Of a stretch of DNA of 9,225 nt, positions 1 through 7,117 are shown piece by piece (positions within the stretch are counted from its first letter, which is position 1; every line of letters starts with the position of its first letter). The stretch comes from Dethiosulfovibrio sp. (GTDB taxonomy: Bacteria > Synergistota > Synergistia > Synergistales > Dethiosulfovibrionaceae), in assembly GCA_028709985.1 (NCBI GenBank), contig JAQUTB010000043.1, forward strand, positions 1 through 9,225, read 5' to 3'. The translations under genes and the position numbers were made by a program. The notes beneath the pieces are model-generated. The model made no database searches. It saw only the letters and a program-made list of their open reading frames with translations, and had not been told where the DNA came from.

Positions 1-584
1 GCCGAGATCACGTCAGCGGTATACTCAAGGTCGCCCCGGAGCACTGCTCTCCGTCGGTACTGTCCCTTATGGGAAAGCCGCGCATAGAGGTTTTTTTAAA
101 GTTCAAGTCTCTCTTTGATAAGATAAATTCTAGTCTAAATAAAAAGCAGTATTTAATTCCCTATCTCATATCCAGCCATCCAGGGGCCACTCTGGAGGAC
201 GCTATCTCCTTGGCGGAGTTCCTGAGGGATTTGGGACATGTGCCCGATCACGTTCAGGACTTTATCCCCACGCCAGGAAGCCTATCGACCTGTATGTACT
301 ATACCGAGATGGATCCCTCAACCGGCAAGGGCCTTTTCGTCGCCAAGAACGGCCATGAAAAGGCGCTCCAGAGGGCCCTTCTCCAGTACAACAGGCCGGA
401 AAACCGGGATCTCGTCCTGGAGGCTCTAAAAATGTGCGGCAGGGAGGATCTGATAGGGTTTGGAGCGACCTGTCTGGTGAGGCCTACAAAAGGTTCCGGT
501 TCTGTTAGGAGGGATAAAGTTGAAAAAAGCGTTAAGTCGCCTTCTGGCCGCAGAGGTCCCAGTCGTAGAGGGAGAAAGCCTTAA
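1..584 (+). CDS. ygiQ: YgiQ family radical SAM protein, C-terminal part (5' end outside window)
   Basis: The reading frame is open from base 3, upstream of the first internal ATG at 69, so the gene enters from the left and about 193 C-terminal residues are visible. The visible part matches the later portion of YgiQ/UPF0313 radical SAM proteins as I know them: LKVAPEHCS, then LMGKP, KKQYLIPYLISSHPG, VQDFIPTPG, STCMYYT, EKALQRALLQY and GREDLIGFG. The CxxxCxxC motif that holds the 4Fe-4S cluster would lie upstream and cannot be seen. The family's substrate is not established, so no reaction is assigned. The last ~20 residues form a basic tail rich in Arg, Lys, Ser and Pro. Its coding sequence overlaps the start of murB by 65 bases in another frame, which suggests co-transcription and translational coupling. 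Family identity is secure; function is unknown. Confidence 0.9.
   Translation, partial: RDHVSGILKVAPEHCSPSVLSLMGKPRIEVFLKFKSLFDKINSSLNKKQYLIPYLISSHPGATLEDAISLAEFLRDLGHVPDHVQDFIPTPGSLSTCMYYTEMDPSTGKGLFVAKNGHEKALQRALLQYNRPENRDLVLEALKMCGREDLIGFGATCLVRPTKGSGSVRRDKVEKSVKSPSGRRGPSRRGRKP
507..513 (+). promoter_or_regulatory. Ribosome binding site fixing the TTG start of murB
   Basis: AGGAGGG lies six bases before the TTG at 520 and inside the ygiQ reading frame. No in-frame ATG occurs until residue 121, inside the FAD domain, so this site decides the murB start. Confidence 0.75.
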
Positions 585-1467
585 GCGTCACTGTACATGG
601 AGGATCGGTGGGCTGGCGGACCTGTTTATAGAGCCTCGATCGGTTGAGGAGATTCGTCTGACGGTCGAGATCCTGAACGAACGAGGCCTGCCCTGGGTGG
701 TGATCGGCAGAGGGTCCAACCTTCTTTTCGACGATCAAGGGGTAAGGGGAGCGGTGATAAAGCTGGGGAGGGCATTTTCCCAGGTTTCCTTCGACGGCGA
801 GACGGTAAGAGGCTGTGCCGGGGTCTGGATTCCATCACTGGCCCGGCGGTCGGCGTCTTTAGGCCTGTCCGGTCTCGAGCATATGGTCGGCATTCCAGGG
901 ACCTTAGGTGGGGTTATCGCCATGAACGGTGGCAGCTTGAGGCAGAATATAGGCCAGGTCGTGGACTGGGTGACCTATATGGACCGAGAAGGGACCGTCC
1001 ACAGGCTGGATGGCTCGGGTTGCGGCTTCTCCTACAGGAGTTCCTGTTTCCAGGACAGCTCTAAGGTCGTCCTTGAGGCTCAGCTGTCCTTGAAGCGGTC
1101 GAGCTCCGTTCCGGTCAGGGAGGAGATGGTCCAGGTTTTAAAGGAGAGGAAGGCCAAGTTCCCCCTTTCCTTGCCCAACTGCGGGTCCGTCTTCAGCAAC
1201 GATCCCGAGATACATAGGGAATGGGGGCCTCCTGGCAAGGTCGTGGAGACGTGCGGCCTCAAGGGACTCAGGATTGGGGATGCTAAGGTCAGCGAGAAGC
1301 ACGCAAACTTTATAGTTAACCTGGGCGAGGCGACCTCCGTGGACGTGATGTCCCTGATCAGGGTCGTCCGAAGGGTGATCCACGACGTGACCGGGCGAGA
1401 GATTCCCTGCGAGGTTCGCTACGTTTCCCCCTCGGGATGGGTCGTTGCCCTGCATAAATCTCTTTAG
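520..1467 (+). CDS. murB: UDP-N-acetylenolpyruvoylglucosamine reductase MurB (type II)
   Basis: MurB reduces UDP-GlcNAc-enolpyruvate to UDP-MurNAc with NADPH and bound FAD, the second committed step of cytoplasmic peptidoglycan precursor synthesis. The 315 residues fit the family. The FAD-binding part contains TWRIGG (26-31), GRGSNLL (63-69) and the GLSGLEHMVGIPGTLGG stretch (115-131). The predicted catalytic residues are present: Arg173 in FSYRSS, Ser223 in NCGSVF (proton donor) and Glu298 in PCEVR. The NCGSVF and GLKGLRIGDAKVSEKHANFIVN region is typical of the shorter type II enzymes (Bacillus/Staphylococcus style) rather than the E. coli type I enzyme. The TTG start at 520 has a strong Shine-Dalgarno sequence. 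The gene begins inside the end of ygiQ and is followed by a 145-base gap, so it probably ends that transcription unit. Confidence 0.96.
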   Translation: MKKALSRLLAAEVPVVEGESLKRHCTWRIGGLADLFIEPRSVEEIRLTVEILNERGLPWVVIGRGSNLLFDDQGVRGAVIKLGRAFSQVSFDGETVRGCAGVWIPSLARRSASLGLSGLEHMVGIPGTLGGVIAMNGGSLRQNIGQVVDWVTYMDREGTVHRLDGSGCGFSYRSSCFQDSSKVVLEAQLSLKRSSSVPVREEMVQVLKERKAKFPLSLPNCGSVFSNDPEIHREWGPPGKVVETCGLKGLRIGDAKVSEKHANFIVNLGEATSVDVMSLIRVVRRVIHDVTGREIPCEVRYVSPSGWVVALHKSL

Positions 1468-1612
1468 GTATTAAACAGCCGCGATGGCGGGCGATAGACG
1501 TCTTTTCTGGGGTATTTCCCCGTTGCCCCTTTATGGATTCTCTTTTTTATGTCATACTACGGCCTGTTCCCCGTAGGGGAAAATCGTTGAATTCAAGGAG
1601 AGTGAGAGGGAA
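1468..1612. other. Intergenic region between murB and the ABC transporter operon
   Basis: No gene is seen here. The region contains a short hairpin, TTCCCC-GTA-GGGGAA (1567-1581), a looser GGGG/CCCC pair near 1510-1521, and a T-rich run at 1543-1548. None makes a textbook terminator because the T-run does not directly follow a stable stem. A promoter for the transporter probably lies here, but I see only weak candidates, for example CATACT at 1553-1558 as a -10. The 1567-1581 hairpin would sit in the leader of the ABC mRNA about 30 bases before the start codon. Confidence 0.4.
1595..1600 (+). promoter_or_regulatory. Ribosome binding site for the ABC ATPase gene
   Basis: AAGGAG lies 12 bases before the TTG at 1613. 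A second purine run, GAGAGGG at 1604-1610, is only two bases from the start and probably too close. The spacing is loose, but no better in-frame start exists upstream. Confidence 0.5.
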
Positions 1613-2395
1613 TTGGAAAAGAGCAGCGAGGTCCTCATCGCTGTGGAGGATCTCCACAAGAGGTTTGAAGACGAGCACGTTTTAAAGGGTGTGTCGATCA
1701 CCATAAAAGAGGGTGACCTGGTGTCGATCATCGGGCCATCCGGCTGTGGCAAGTCCACCTTCCTCAGGTGTCTTAACGGGCTTGAGTTGCTGGATTCCGG
1801 CAGGATCGAGATAGCGGGGGTAACCCTGTCTCGGTCGTCGTCGGACCAGGCGATAACTCGCTCCTTTTTGGAGGCGGCCCACGAGATGAGGAAGGAGGTC
1901 GGCATAGTTTTTCAGGGATTCAACCTGTTTCCACATAAGACGGTCCTTGAGAACGTTATGCTTGCCCCTATGGTGGTGAAAAAGATCCCCAAGGACGAGG
2001 CGGAGGGTATCGCTTTAAGGCTGTTGGATAAGGTTGGCCTTAAGGACTATTCCAACCGATACCCGGTCACCCTTTCCGGCGGTCAGGCCCAGAGGGCCGC
2101 TATAGCCCGATCCCTGGCTATGGCCCCTAAGGTGATGTTGTACGACGAGCCTACGTCAGCTCTGGATCCAGAGCTTGTCGGGGAGGTCCTTCAGGTTATG
2201 AGGGATCTCGACTCGGAGGGTATGACCCAGGTGGTGGTGACCCATGCCATGCACTTCGCCAGGGACGCGTCGGACTACGTGGTCTTCATGGACCAGGGGG
2301 AGATAGTCGAGGTCGCCGACGGGGACGAGATATTCTCCAACCCAAGAAACGACAGGACCAGGGACTTTCTCCGTCATCTAGCGGGGGTGATATGA
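1613..2395 (+). CDS. Polar amino acid-type ABC transporter, ATP-binding protein (GlnQ/HisP-like)
   Basis: This is the ATPase subunit of an importer; it would dimerise on the cytoplasmic face of the permease encoded next and power uptake. The 260 residues carry a full motif set: Walker A GPSGCGKST (41-49), Q-loop Gln101, signature LSGGQAQR (154-161), Walker B VMLYDE with catalytic Glu179, D-loop SALD and H-loop His211. The run YDEPTSALDPELVGEVL and the stretch around FQGFNLFPHKTVLENV are characteristic of the polar amino acid (PAAT) subfamily that includes GlnQ and HisP. The TTG start gives a natural N-terminus just before the first beta strand. The stop codon overlaps the next ATG (ATGA), so the two genes are translationally coupled. 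Substrate cannot be read from the ATPase, so no specific symbol is given. Confidence 0.93.
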   Translation: MEKSSEVLIAVEDLHKRFEDEHVLKGVSITIKEGDLVSIIGPSGCGKSTFLRCLNGLELLDSGRIEIAGVTLSRSSSDQAITRSFLEAAHEMRKEVGIVFQGFNLFPHKTVLENVMLAPMVVKKIPKDEAEGIALRLLDKVGLKDYSNRYPVTLSGGQAQRAAIARSLAMAPKVMLYDEPTSALDPELVGEVLQVMRDLDSEGMTQVVVTHAMHFARDASDYVVFMDQGEIVEVADGDEIFSNPRNDRTRDFLRHLAGVI

Positions 2396-3945
2396 TGGTT
2401 CGTCTTCTGCTTATACTGGCTTTTCTCTCTTGCTCTTTTCCCTCCTTCGCGTCCGTTACCACCCAACCTGGAGAGCTCAGGTGGGGTGGGGATACCGAGG
2501 GCGGAGCTCCCTATATGTACCAAGATCCTGACGATATGAACAGTCTCGTCGGATACGAGGTGGAGATAATCGAGGCCATAGCCTCACACATGGGGATGAA
2601 GCCGATCTTCGTCCAAAACGGCTGGGATAACCTTATCCCAGGCCTGGAGAGACGGCTTTACGATGTCTCCATAGACGGCCTGGAGATAACCCCGGAGCAT
2701 CAGGACGTGGTCGATTTTTCCATGCCCTATTACGTCACCCATCTACAGATAGCGGTCAGAAGGGACAACTTCGATATAGTCGAGTTGGATGACTGTAAGG
2801 GAAGGGTGATGGGAACCCTTAAGCAGTCCTATTCTCAGTATGTCCTGGAAACCCTTGGGGACGTCGAGATAAGGACCTACGAGGATGAGATAAATGCCTA
2901 CACCGATCTGGTAAACGGGAGGTTGGACGGCACTTTGTTCGACGCCCCTATCGCCCTCTATTACGGCGGACCTATGAGAGAGGTTAAGTTCGTAGGCCCA
3001 CCAATAGGGAAGATCGAGTACGGTATAGCGGTTCCCAAGGACAACCCGGAGCTTTTGGACCTGATAAACAGCGCTGTGACGTCTTTACGGGACAGCGGGA
3101 AGCTGAGGTCCATACTGGAGCGGTGGAATCTGTGGAATCCCATGGTGGCCGAGGAGTTTCACGATCTCGGCCCGGTCAAGACCCAACCAGTCATGTATGA
3201 CAAGTGGATCGAGTCCCATAGGCCGTCTTTCTCCCTGATGGACAGGGTAAAGAGGTATTCCTCCTTCATGCCTAAGCTTGGGACCGCCGCCTTGACGACC
3301 ATGAAGGTGTCGGTGGCATCGATGGTCCTGGCGGTTATATTCGGCCTTATGCTGGCTCTCGTTCGGGTGTTCGGTCCCGCCCCACTGTCGACTTTGTCCA
3401 TGTGGTACGTCGAGATAGTCAGAGGAACCCCTGTGCTGATACAGCTGTTCTTTATCTTCTACGGTCTTCCTAACATAGGCGTTAAGCTCAGTCCCTTCAT
3501 GGCTAGAGTCATCGGCCTTGGTATGAACTACGCCGCCTACGAGGCCGAGATATACAGGGCTGGGCTCATGTCCGTCCCGGTGGGACAGATGGAGGCGGCC
3601 TTGGGGCTCGGCATGACCAGAAGGGAGGCCCTAAGGCACGTGGTCGTCCCACAGGCGGTCAGGATGGTCCTCCCCCCTGTGACGAACGACTTTATATCGC
3701 TGCTGAAGGATTCATCGTTGGTCTCGGTCATCACCTTGGTGGATCTCACCAAAGCATACGGACAGATAGCCACTACCTATTACGACTATTTTGGCACGGG
3801 GATTATCGTAGCCGCTATCTACTTTCTACTGGGGTATCCCTTTATCCGTCTAGCCAGATGGACGGAGAGGAAGATGGAGGCCTCTTTCGTTCCCGACAGA
3901 GTGAGGAAGAATCGTCGTACCGGTCTCGGATTGAGGCTTTTTTAG
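2392..3945 (+). CDS. Fused solute-binding protein and permease of a polar amino acid-type ABC importer
   Basis: A 517-residue fusion. Residues 1-20 form a signal peptide (hydrophobic core, SFA-S cleavage-like end). Residues ~28-250 are a type II periplasmic-binding fold of the amino acid family (SBP_bac_3-like), with GYEVEIIEAIA (54-64), GLEIT (96-100), VDFSMPYY (107-114) and LFDAPIALYY (182-191). Residues ~295-490 are a five-helix-like permease (HisM/GlnP type) with VRGTPVLIQLFFIFYGLP (343-360) and the EAA loop around QMEAALGLG (399-407), where the ATPase docks. The layout resembles GlnP-type fusions of Lactococcus but with one binding domain. As a homodimer with the upstream ATPase it would make a complete transporter. 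In my alignment from memory, the ligand-carboxylate Arg of the ITxER motif is His103 here, while the amine-binding Asp is kept (Asp184). The substrate is therefore uncertain. Confidence 0.92.
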   Translation: MMVRLLLILAFLSCSFPSFASVTTQPGELRWGGDTEGGAPYMYQDPDDMNSLVGYEVEIIEAIASHMGMKPIFVQNGWDNLIPGLERRLYDVSIDGLEITPEHQDVVDFSMPYYVTHLQIAVRRDNFDIVELDDCKGRVMGTLKQSYSQYVLETLGDVEIRTYEDEINAYTDLVNGRLDGTLFDAPIALYYGGPMREVKFVGPPIGKIEYGIAVPKDNPELLDLINSAVTSLRDSGKLRSILERWNLWNPMVAEEFHDLGPVKTQPVMYDKWIESHRPSFSLMDRVKRYSSFMPKLGTAALTTMKVSVASMVLAVIFGLMLALVRVFGPAPLSTLSMWYVEIVRGTPVLIQLFFIFYGLPNIGVKLSPFMARVIGLGMNYAAYEAEIYRAGLMSVPVGQMEAALGLGMTRREALRHVVVPQAVRMVLPPVTNDFISLLKDSSLVSVITLVDLTKAYGQIATTYYDYFGTGIIVAAIYFLLGYPFIRLARWTERKMEASFVPDRVRKNRRTGLGLRLF

Positions 3946-3981
3946 ATTAAGTGGCCTCTGCGGTCGTTGATGGTTTAGGAT

Positions 3982-4005
3982 GACGGCGTTTCAGCGTCGA
4001 TTTTT
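3982..4005 (+). terminator. Possible weak rho-independent terminator after the ABC operon
   Basis: GAC(G) and (C)GTC arms at 3982-3998 form a short bulged hairpin, followed within two bases by TTTTT (4001-4005). The stem is only about five pairs, so termination may be partial, with some read-through into speD. It could also be chance. Confidence 0.35.
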
Positions 4006-4026
4006 CTCGTCTTAGGGAGGTACTCG

Positions 4027-4839
4027 ATGGAAGACAGGATAAAGCTTTACGGTTTCAACAATCTGACCAAGAGTTTGTGTTTTAACTTTTACGATATCTG
4101 TTACGCTCAGAGCCTGGTGGAGCGTAGGGAGTACATAAAATACATAGACGACGAGTATTCCGCCGATAGGGTGACGTCCATTCTCTGCGACGTTGCGGAC
4201 ATAATAGGGGCGACCGTGCTCAACGTAGCGAAGCAGGATTACGAGCCCCAGGGGGCCAGCGTCACAATCCTGATAGCGGAGGAGCCGGTTCCGCCGGAGC
4301 TGAGGGGCAGCGAGTCGGAGCGGGAGCAGGCGACGCCTGGACCCCTTCCCGACACGGTCGTGGGACATCTGGACAAGAGCCATATAACCGTCCACACCTA
4401 CCCTGAACAGCACCCTGACAACGGCATAAGCACCTTTAGGGCGGATATAGACGTCTCGACCTGTGGGAGGATATCCCCTTTAAGGGCCCTAAACTATCTG
4501 CTCCATCGGTTCAATCCAGACATAGCCTGTATAGACTACAGGGTCAGGGGATTCACCAGGGACGTGGAGGGCAACAAGTACTTTATCGATCACGAGATAA
4601 ACTCAATACAGGACTTTATCTCCAAAGACACCAGATATCGCTACAACATGTACGACGTCAACGTCTACCAGGAGAATCTCTTCTGTACCAGGATGATGCT
4701 CAGGGATTTCGACTTGGACGATTACCTGTTTCACGTCAGCGCCGAGGATATAAGGCCGTCGAAGAGAAAGATCATAACCGATAAGATAAAGTCGGAGATG
4801 TTAGAGATCTTCTCCGGCAGGAACCTGAGAGGTTTATAG
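4027..4839 (+). CDS. speD: S-adenosylmethionine decarboxylase proenzyme, E. coli type
   Basis: SpeD decarboxylates S-adenosylmethionine to give the aminopropyl donor for spermidine synthesis. The 270-residue chain is collinear with E. coli SpeD (264 aa) and, from memory, clearly more than half identical. Landmarks are GFNNLTKSL (9-17), [12 protein letters not shown] (71-82), [13 protein letters not shown] (115-127), STCGRISPL (144-152), [11 protein letters not shown] (169-179) and [12 protein letters not shown] (186-197). Self-cleavage should fall between Lys117 and Ser118, Ser118 becoming the pyruvoyl group. Cys146 matches the catalytic Cys of the family. The ATG has a strong AGGGAGG six bases upstream (4014-4020). 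No speE, speA or speB partner is in the window. The 81-base gap from the transporter makes co-transcription uncertain. A shared terminator closes the gene. This is the larger proteobacterial-style class, not the short Thermotoga/Bacillus SpeH form. Confidence 0.96.
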   Translation: MEDRIKLYGFNNLTKSLCFNFYDICYAQSLVERREYIKYIDDEYSADRVTSILCDVADIIGATVLNVAKQDYEPQGASVTILIAEEPVPPELRGSESEREQATPGPLPDTVVGHLDKSHITVHTYPEQHPDNGISTFRADIDVSTCGRISPLRALNYLLHRFNPDIACIDYRVRGFTRDVEGNKYFIDHEINSIQDFISKDTRYRYNMYDVNVYQENLFCTRMMLRDFDLDDYLFHVSAEDIRPSKRKIITDKIKSEMLEIFSGRNLRGL

Positions 4840-4841
4840 GC

Positions 4842-4897
4842 AAAAGACGTAAGAGGAGACGGACCTTTGTCCTGTCTCCTCTTACGTCTTTTATTTT
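4842..4897. terminator. Bidirectional rho-independent terminator between speD and yedF
   Basis: A perfect 19-bp inverted repeat: left arm AAAAGACGTAAGAGGAGAC at 4842-4860, right arm at 4874-4892. The loop itself folds as GGAC-CTTT-GTCC. On the plus strand the stem runs into TTTTATTTT; on the minus strand it ends in TTTT followed by GCC. It lies between the stops of two convergent genes and should terminate both. Confidence 0.93.
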
Positions 4898-4912
4898 GCG
4901 CCAGGCCAGTTT

Positions 4913-5533
4913 TTAGAGAGAGAGGATTTTGTCGGCCTTCAGAAGGGCCTCCGTGATATCGAACATATTGGATATCTCCCCGACACCGACGTTATCGGTT
5001 ATGCCGAAATGGTTGACGCAGGTGCCACATACCAGTATCCTGCATCCTTTTTTCTCCAGCTCGATCAGGCTCTCGCAGGTTGAGCTGTCCTTTAGGGCCA
5101 GTCTCACTCCCTCGTTCATGAAAGCCACGGTTTGTGGTAGGATCTGATGGTCTAGCTGATGCACCGTGCCGAGGAAGCCTTTTATGAGTACCTCTCCAAG
5201 CTCTCTGTCCGCTCCTCCCAGTATGTCCCTGGATATGAGGATCGCTATGCGATCTTTCCCGGCCTTGGGGGATTCAGATGGGGAGTCGGCTGGAAGGGGT
5301 TTTTCCTCAGATGGGGCGTTCTCTCCGAGCATTCCGGTCACGGCTATGTCCAGGTCGTTTTCTGCCTCTAGGATGACGTCGAACCCCTTGCTTTTGAGCA
5401 ACCTCGAGACGTTTTGGCCGGCTATAGGGTTGTCGACAATGACCTTTACCTCTTTGGCCCCTTCCTCTATGACTTTCTTGGTCATCATAACCGGCTGGGG
5501 ACACTGTTTACCTCTGGCGTCAACTGTATTCAT
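4913..5533 (-). CDS. yedF: Sulfurtransferase-like selenium metabolism protein YedF
   Basis: A 206-residue two-domain cytoplasmic protein. Residues 1-70 are a TusA/SirA domain with the CPxP motif at Cys11-Pro14, where TusA proteins carry a persulfide. Residues 71-93 are a Pro/Ser/Glu linker. Residues 94-206 are a DsrE-like domain with CGTC (Cys169-Cys172) and HFGITDNVGVGEISNM after it. This TusA-DsrE architecture is the selenium-associated YedF family, which tracks with selenium-utilisation genes across genomes; a role in handling reduced sulfur or selenium for SelD is suspected but not proven. The position beside selA-selB supports the link. The RBS is AGGAGG (complement of 5545-5550), 11 bases before ATG. 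Residue 11 is an ordinary Cys codon, not UGA. The gene is convergent with speD and divergent from selA. Confidence 0.93.
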   Translation of the reverse strand: MNTVDARGKQCPQPVMMTKKVIEEGAKEVKVIVDNPIAGQNVSRLLKSKGFDVILEAENDLDIAVTGMLGENAPSEEKPLPADSPSESPKAGKDRIAILISRDILGGADRELGEVLIKGFLGTVHQLDHQILPQTVAFMNEGVRLALKDSSTCESLIELEKKGCRILVCGTCVNHFGITDNVGVGEISNMFDITEALLKADKILSL

Positions 5534-5627
5534 CGTGATCCAAACCTCCTGTATTCGTGTAGGGGTCTAGGAGCGAGATCCCTCGTATCGATGGTTTTTT
5601 TGAGGTCCTTTCCATAACGACGAAGAA

Positions 5628-5633
5628 ATTATA
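5628..5633 (-). promoter_or_regulatory. Candidate -10 box for yedF
   Basis: A perfect TATAAT on the minus strand, about 95 bases upstream of the yedF ATG. No good TTGACA-like box is seen 16-18 bases upstream of it, so the call rests on the -10 alone. Confidence 0.3.
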
Positions 5634-5704
5634 TCATTACCGGACGGTAGAAGACGGGGATTATATCCATCGATCTCCATCGACATAAAATATTTTGATA
5701 GCCT

Positions 5705-5713
5705 GGAAGGTGA
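5705..5713 (+). promoter_or_regulatory. Ribosome binding site fixing the TTG start of selA
   Basis: GGAAGGTGA ends six bases before TTG at 5720, a good Shine-Dalgarno match. The next Met codon is at residue 14, so the TTG start gives the more complete N-terminal domain. Confidence 0.7.
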
Positions 5714-5719
5714 GTTGTA

Positions 5720-7117
5720 TTGAGTAACCTTAATTCTTTGCTAAGAGAGATACCTTCGATGGAGAAGGTCCTCAACGACGAAAGGTGTTCTGAATATCTG
5801 GCGCTTATGGATAGGGATATGTTTAAGGATCTATGCTCGTCCATATTGGACGGCCTGAGACGGTCCATTCTGTCCGGTGCGATGGACTCCTTTCGTCAGG
5901 ACGATTTTTTCGTTCTCCTCGACGAGAGGATGAACGCATTCAAATACCCTAGCCTAAGACCGGTCATAAACGCCACAGGGGTGGTCGTTCACACGAACCT
6001 GGGGCGATCCTGCCTCGCCGAGGAGGCGGTGGACGCGGTGTCTGAGGTCGCCCGTGGCTACAGCACGTTGGAGTACGACCTTAAGGCAGGGGAGAGAGGT
6101 CAGAGAAACACCCACGTAGAGTCCCTGCTTTGCCGTATAACCGGCGCTGAGGCGGCTGTGGTGGTCAACAACAACGCAGGTGCGGTGTTGTTGTGCCTAG
6201 CGGCCCTCTCCTCAGGCAGGTCCGCTGTGGTCTCCAGGGGAGAGCTGGTGGAGATAGGCGGATCTTTCAGGATACCGGATATAATGTCCTTTTCCGGGAC
6301 GAAACTTGTGGAGGTTGGAACCACCAACAGGACACACCTAAGGGATTACGCTGGGGCTATAGACGACGACACAGCCATGATTATGAAGGTTCACCCGTCT
6401 AATTTCAAGATAGTGGGCTTTCATAAGGAGGTCTCCAGGGAGGAGCTTGCCGCTCTGGCCAGGGATAGGGGCGTTATCTTTATGGAGGACCTCGGGAGCG
6501 GGGTTATGGCCGATCTCTCCGGTTCCGGTTTGGGGGGGGAGATAACCGTCAAGGGATGTCTTCAGGCCGGAGTGGACCTGGTGACCTTCTCGGGGGATAA
6601 GCTCCTGGGCGGTCCACAGATCGGTGGCATAGTCGGAAAGAGAGATCTAGTGGACAGGATAAGGACCTATCCTCTTCTCAGGGCCCTCAGATGCGACAAG
6701 ATGACCTTAGCTGCTATGGAGGCGACCCTGAGGCTCTACGTCAGAGGGCTTTCGGCCAAAATTCCGACCGTGGCAATGTTGTCCATGGGGCAAATGGATA
6801 TCAAAAATAGATGCGAGCTTCTAGCCTCTTCTCTCCGATCGGGGATCCCCTCTGCCTCGATCGACGTGGTGGAGGTTCCTGATGCCGTCGGAGGGGGGGC
6901 GTATCCAGGAACAGATCTTCCCGGTTTTGCCGTGTCGATCCGGTCTGACTCCATAAGTTCCGGCTCGCTTCAGGAGCGTCTTAGGGCCTCTCGAACGCCT
7001 ATAATCGCTGGGGCCAGGGACGGCGCTTTGTTGATCCACGGCAGGACTTTGTTGGAGGGCGACGACTGTACAGTTTTAGAGGCCCTTGTGGAGATATTGG
7101 GGGGACATCTTAAATGA
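5720..7117 (+). CDS. selA: L-seryl-tRNA(Sec) selenium transferase SelA
   Basis: SelA is a PLP enzyme that converts Ser-tRNA(Sec) to Sec-tRNA(Sec) using selenophosphate, acting as a large homo-oligomer in the cytoplasm. The 465 residues are full length (E. coli 463). Visible landmarks: an N-terminal tRNA-binding region (1-75), RPVINATGVVVHTNLGRS (80-97), the STLEYDL-GxRG segment (115-127), VVNNNAGAVLL (148-158), GTTNRTHL (200-207), KVHPSNFKIVGF (223-234) and EDLGSG (256-261). SGDKLLGGPQIGGIVGK (291-307) has the PLP-binding lysine at Lys294. It starts with TTG and overlaps selB by four bases (ATGA), so SelA and SelB production is coupled. selD, needed to make selenophosphate, is not in the window. 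Confidence 0.97.
   Translation: MSNLNSLLREIPSMEKVLNDERCSEYLALMDRDMFKDLCSSILDGLRRSILSGAMDSFRQDDFFVLLDERMNAFKYPSLRPVINATGVVVHTNLGRSCLAEEAVDAVSEVARGYSTLEYDLKAGERGQRNTHVESLLCRITGAEAAVVVNNNAGAVLLCLAALSSGRSAVVSRGELVEIGGSFRIPDIMSFSGTKLVEVGTTNRTHLRDYAGAIDDDTAMIMKVHPSNFKIVGFHKEVSREELAALARDRGVIFMEDLGSGVMADLSGSGLGGEITVKGCLQAGVDLVTFSGDKLLGGPQIGGIVGKRDLVDRIRTYPLLRALRCDKMTLAAMEATLRLYVRGLSAKIPTVAMLSMGQMDIKNRCELLASSLRSGIPSASIDVVEVPDAVGGGAYPGTDLPGFAVSIRSDSISSGSLQERLRASRTPIIAGARDGALLIHGRTLLEGDDCTVLEALVEILGGHLK

Larger units (their letters stand above)
5534..5719. promoter_or_regulatory. Divergent yedF/selA control region
   Basis: This 186-base region holds the promoters of both yedF and selA. It contains TCGATGG at 5588-5594 (inverted) and CCATCGA at 5667-5673 and 5677-5683. 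The latter two are direct repeats ten bases apart, about one helical turn, and a fourth inverted copy lies at 5756-5762 inside selA. A regulator site is possible but unproven. AT-rich blocks at 5628-5640 and 5686-5697 are candidate promoter cores. Confidence 0.5.

Noticed and set aside
4012..4413. Minus-strand ORF of 133 codons opposite speD
   Set aside because: It is antisense to the strongly conserved SpeD frame and has no recognisable domain.
1613..4839. ABC transporter plus speD as a polyamine uptake and synthesis operon
   Set aside because: The ATPase and permease are of the polar amino acid family, not PotABCD, and a possible terminator plus an 81-base gap separates speD.
5166..5570. 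Plus-strand ORF of 134 codons opposite yedF
   Set aside because: It is a shadow of yedF, rich in Ser and Pro from antisense codons, with no family signal, while the minus-strand protein is clearly YedF.
7115..7117. In-frame UGA of selA as a selenocysteine codon
   Set aside because: Reading on in frame meets a TAG within eight codons, and selB begins with the overlapping ATG; the protein ends at the family's normal length.
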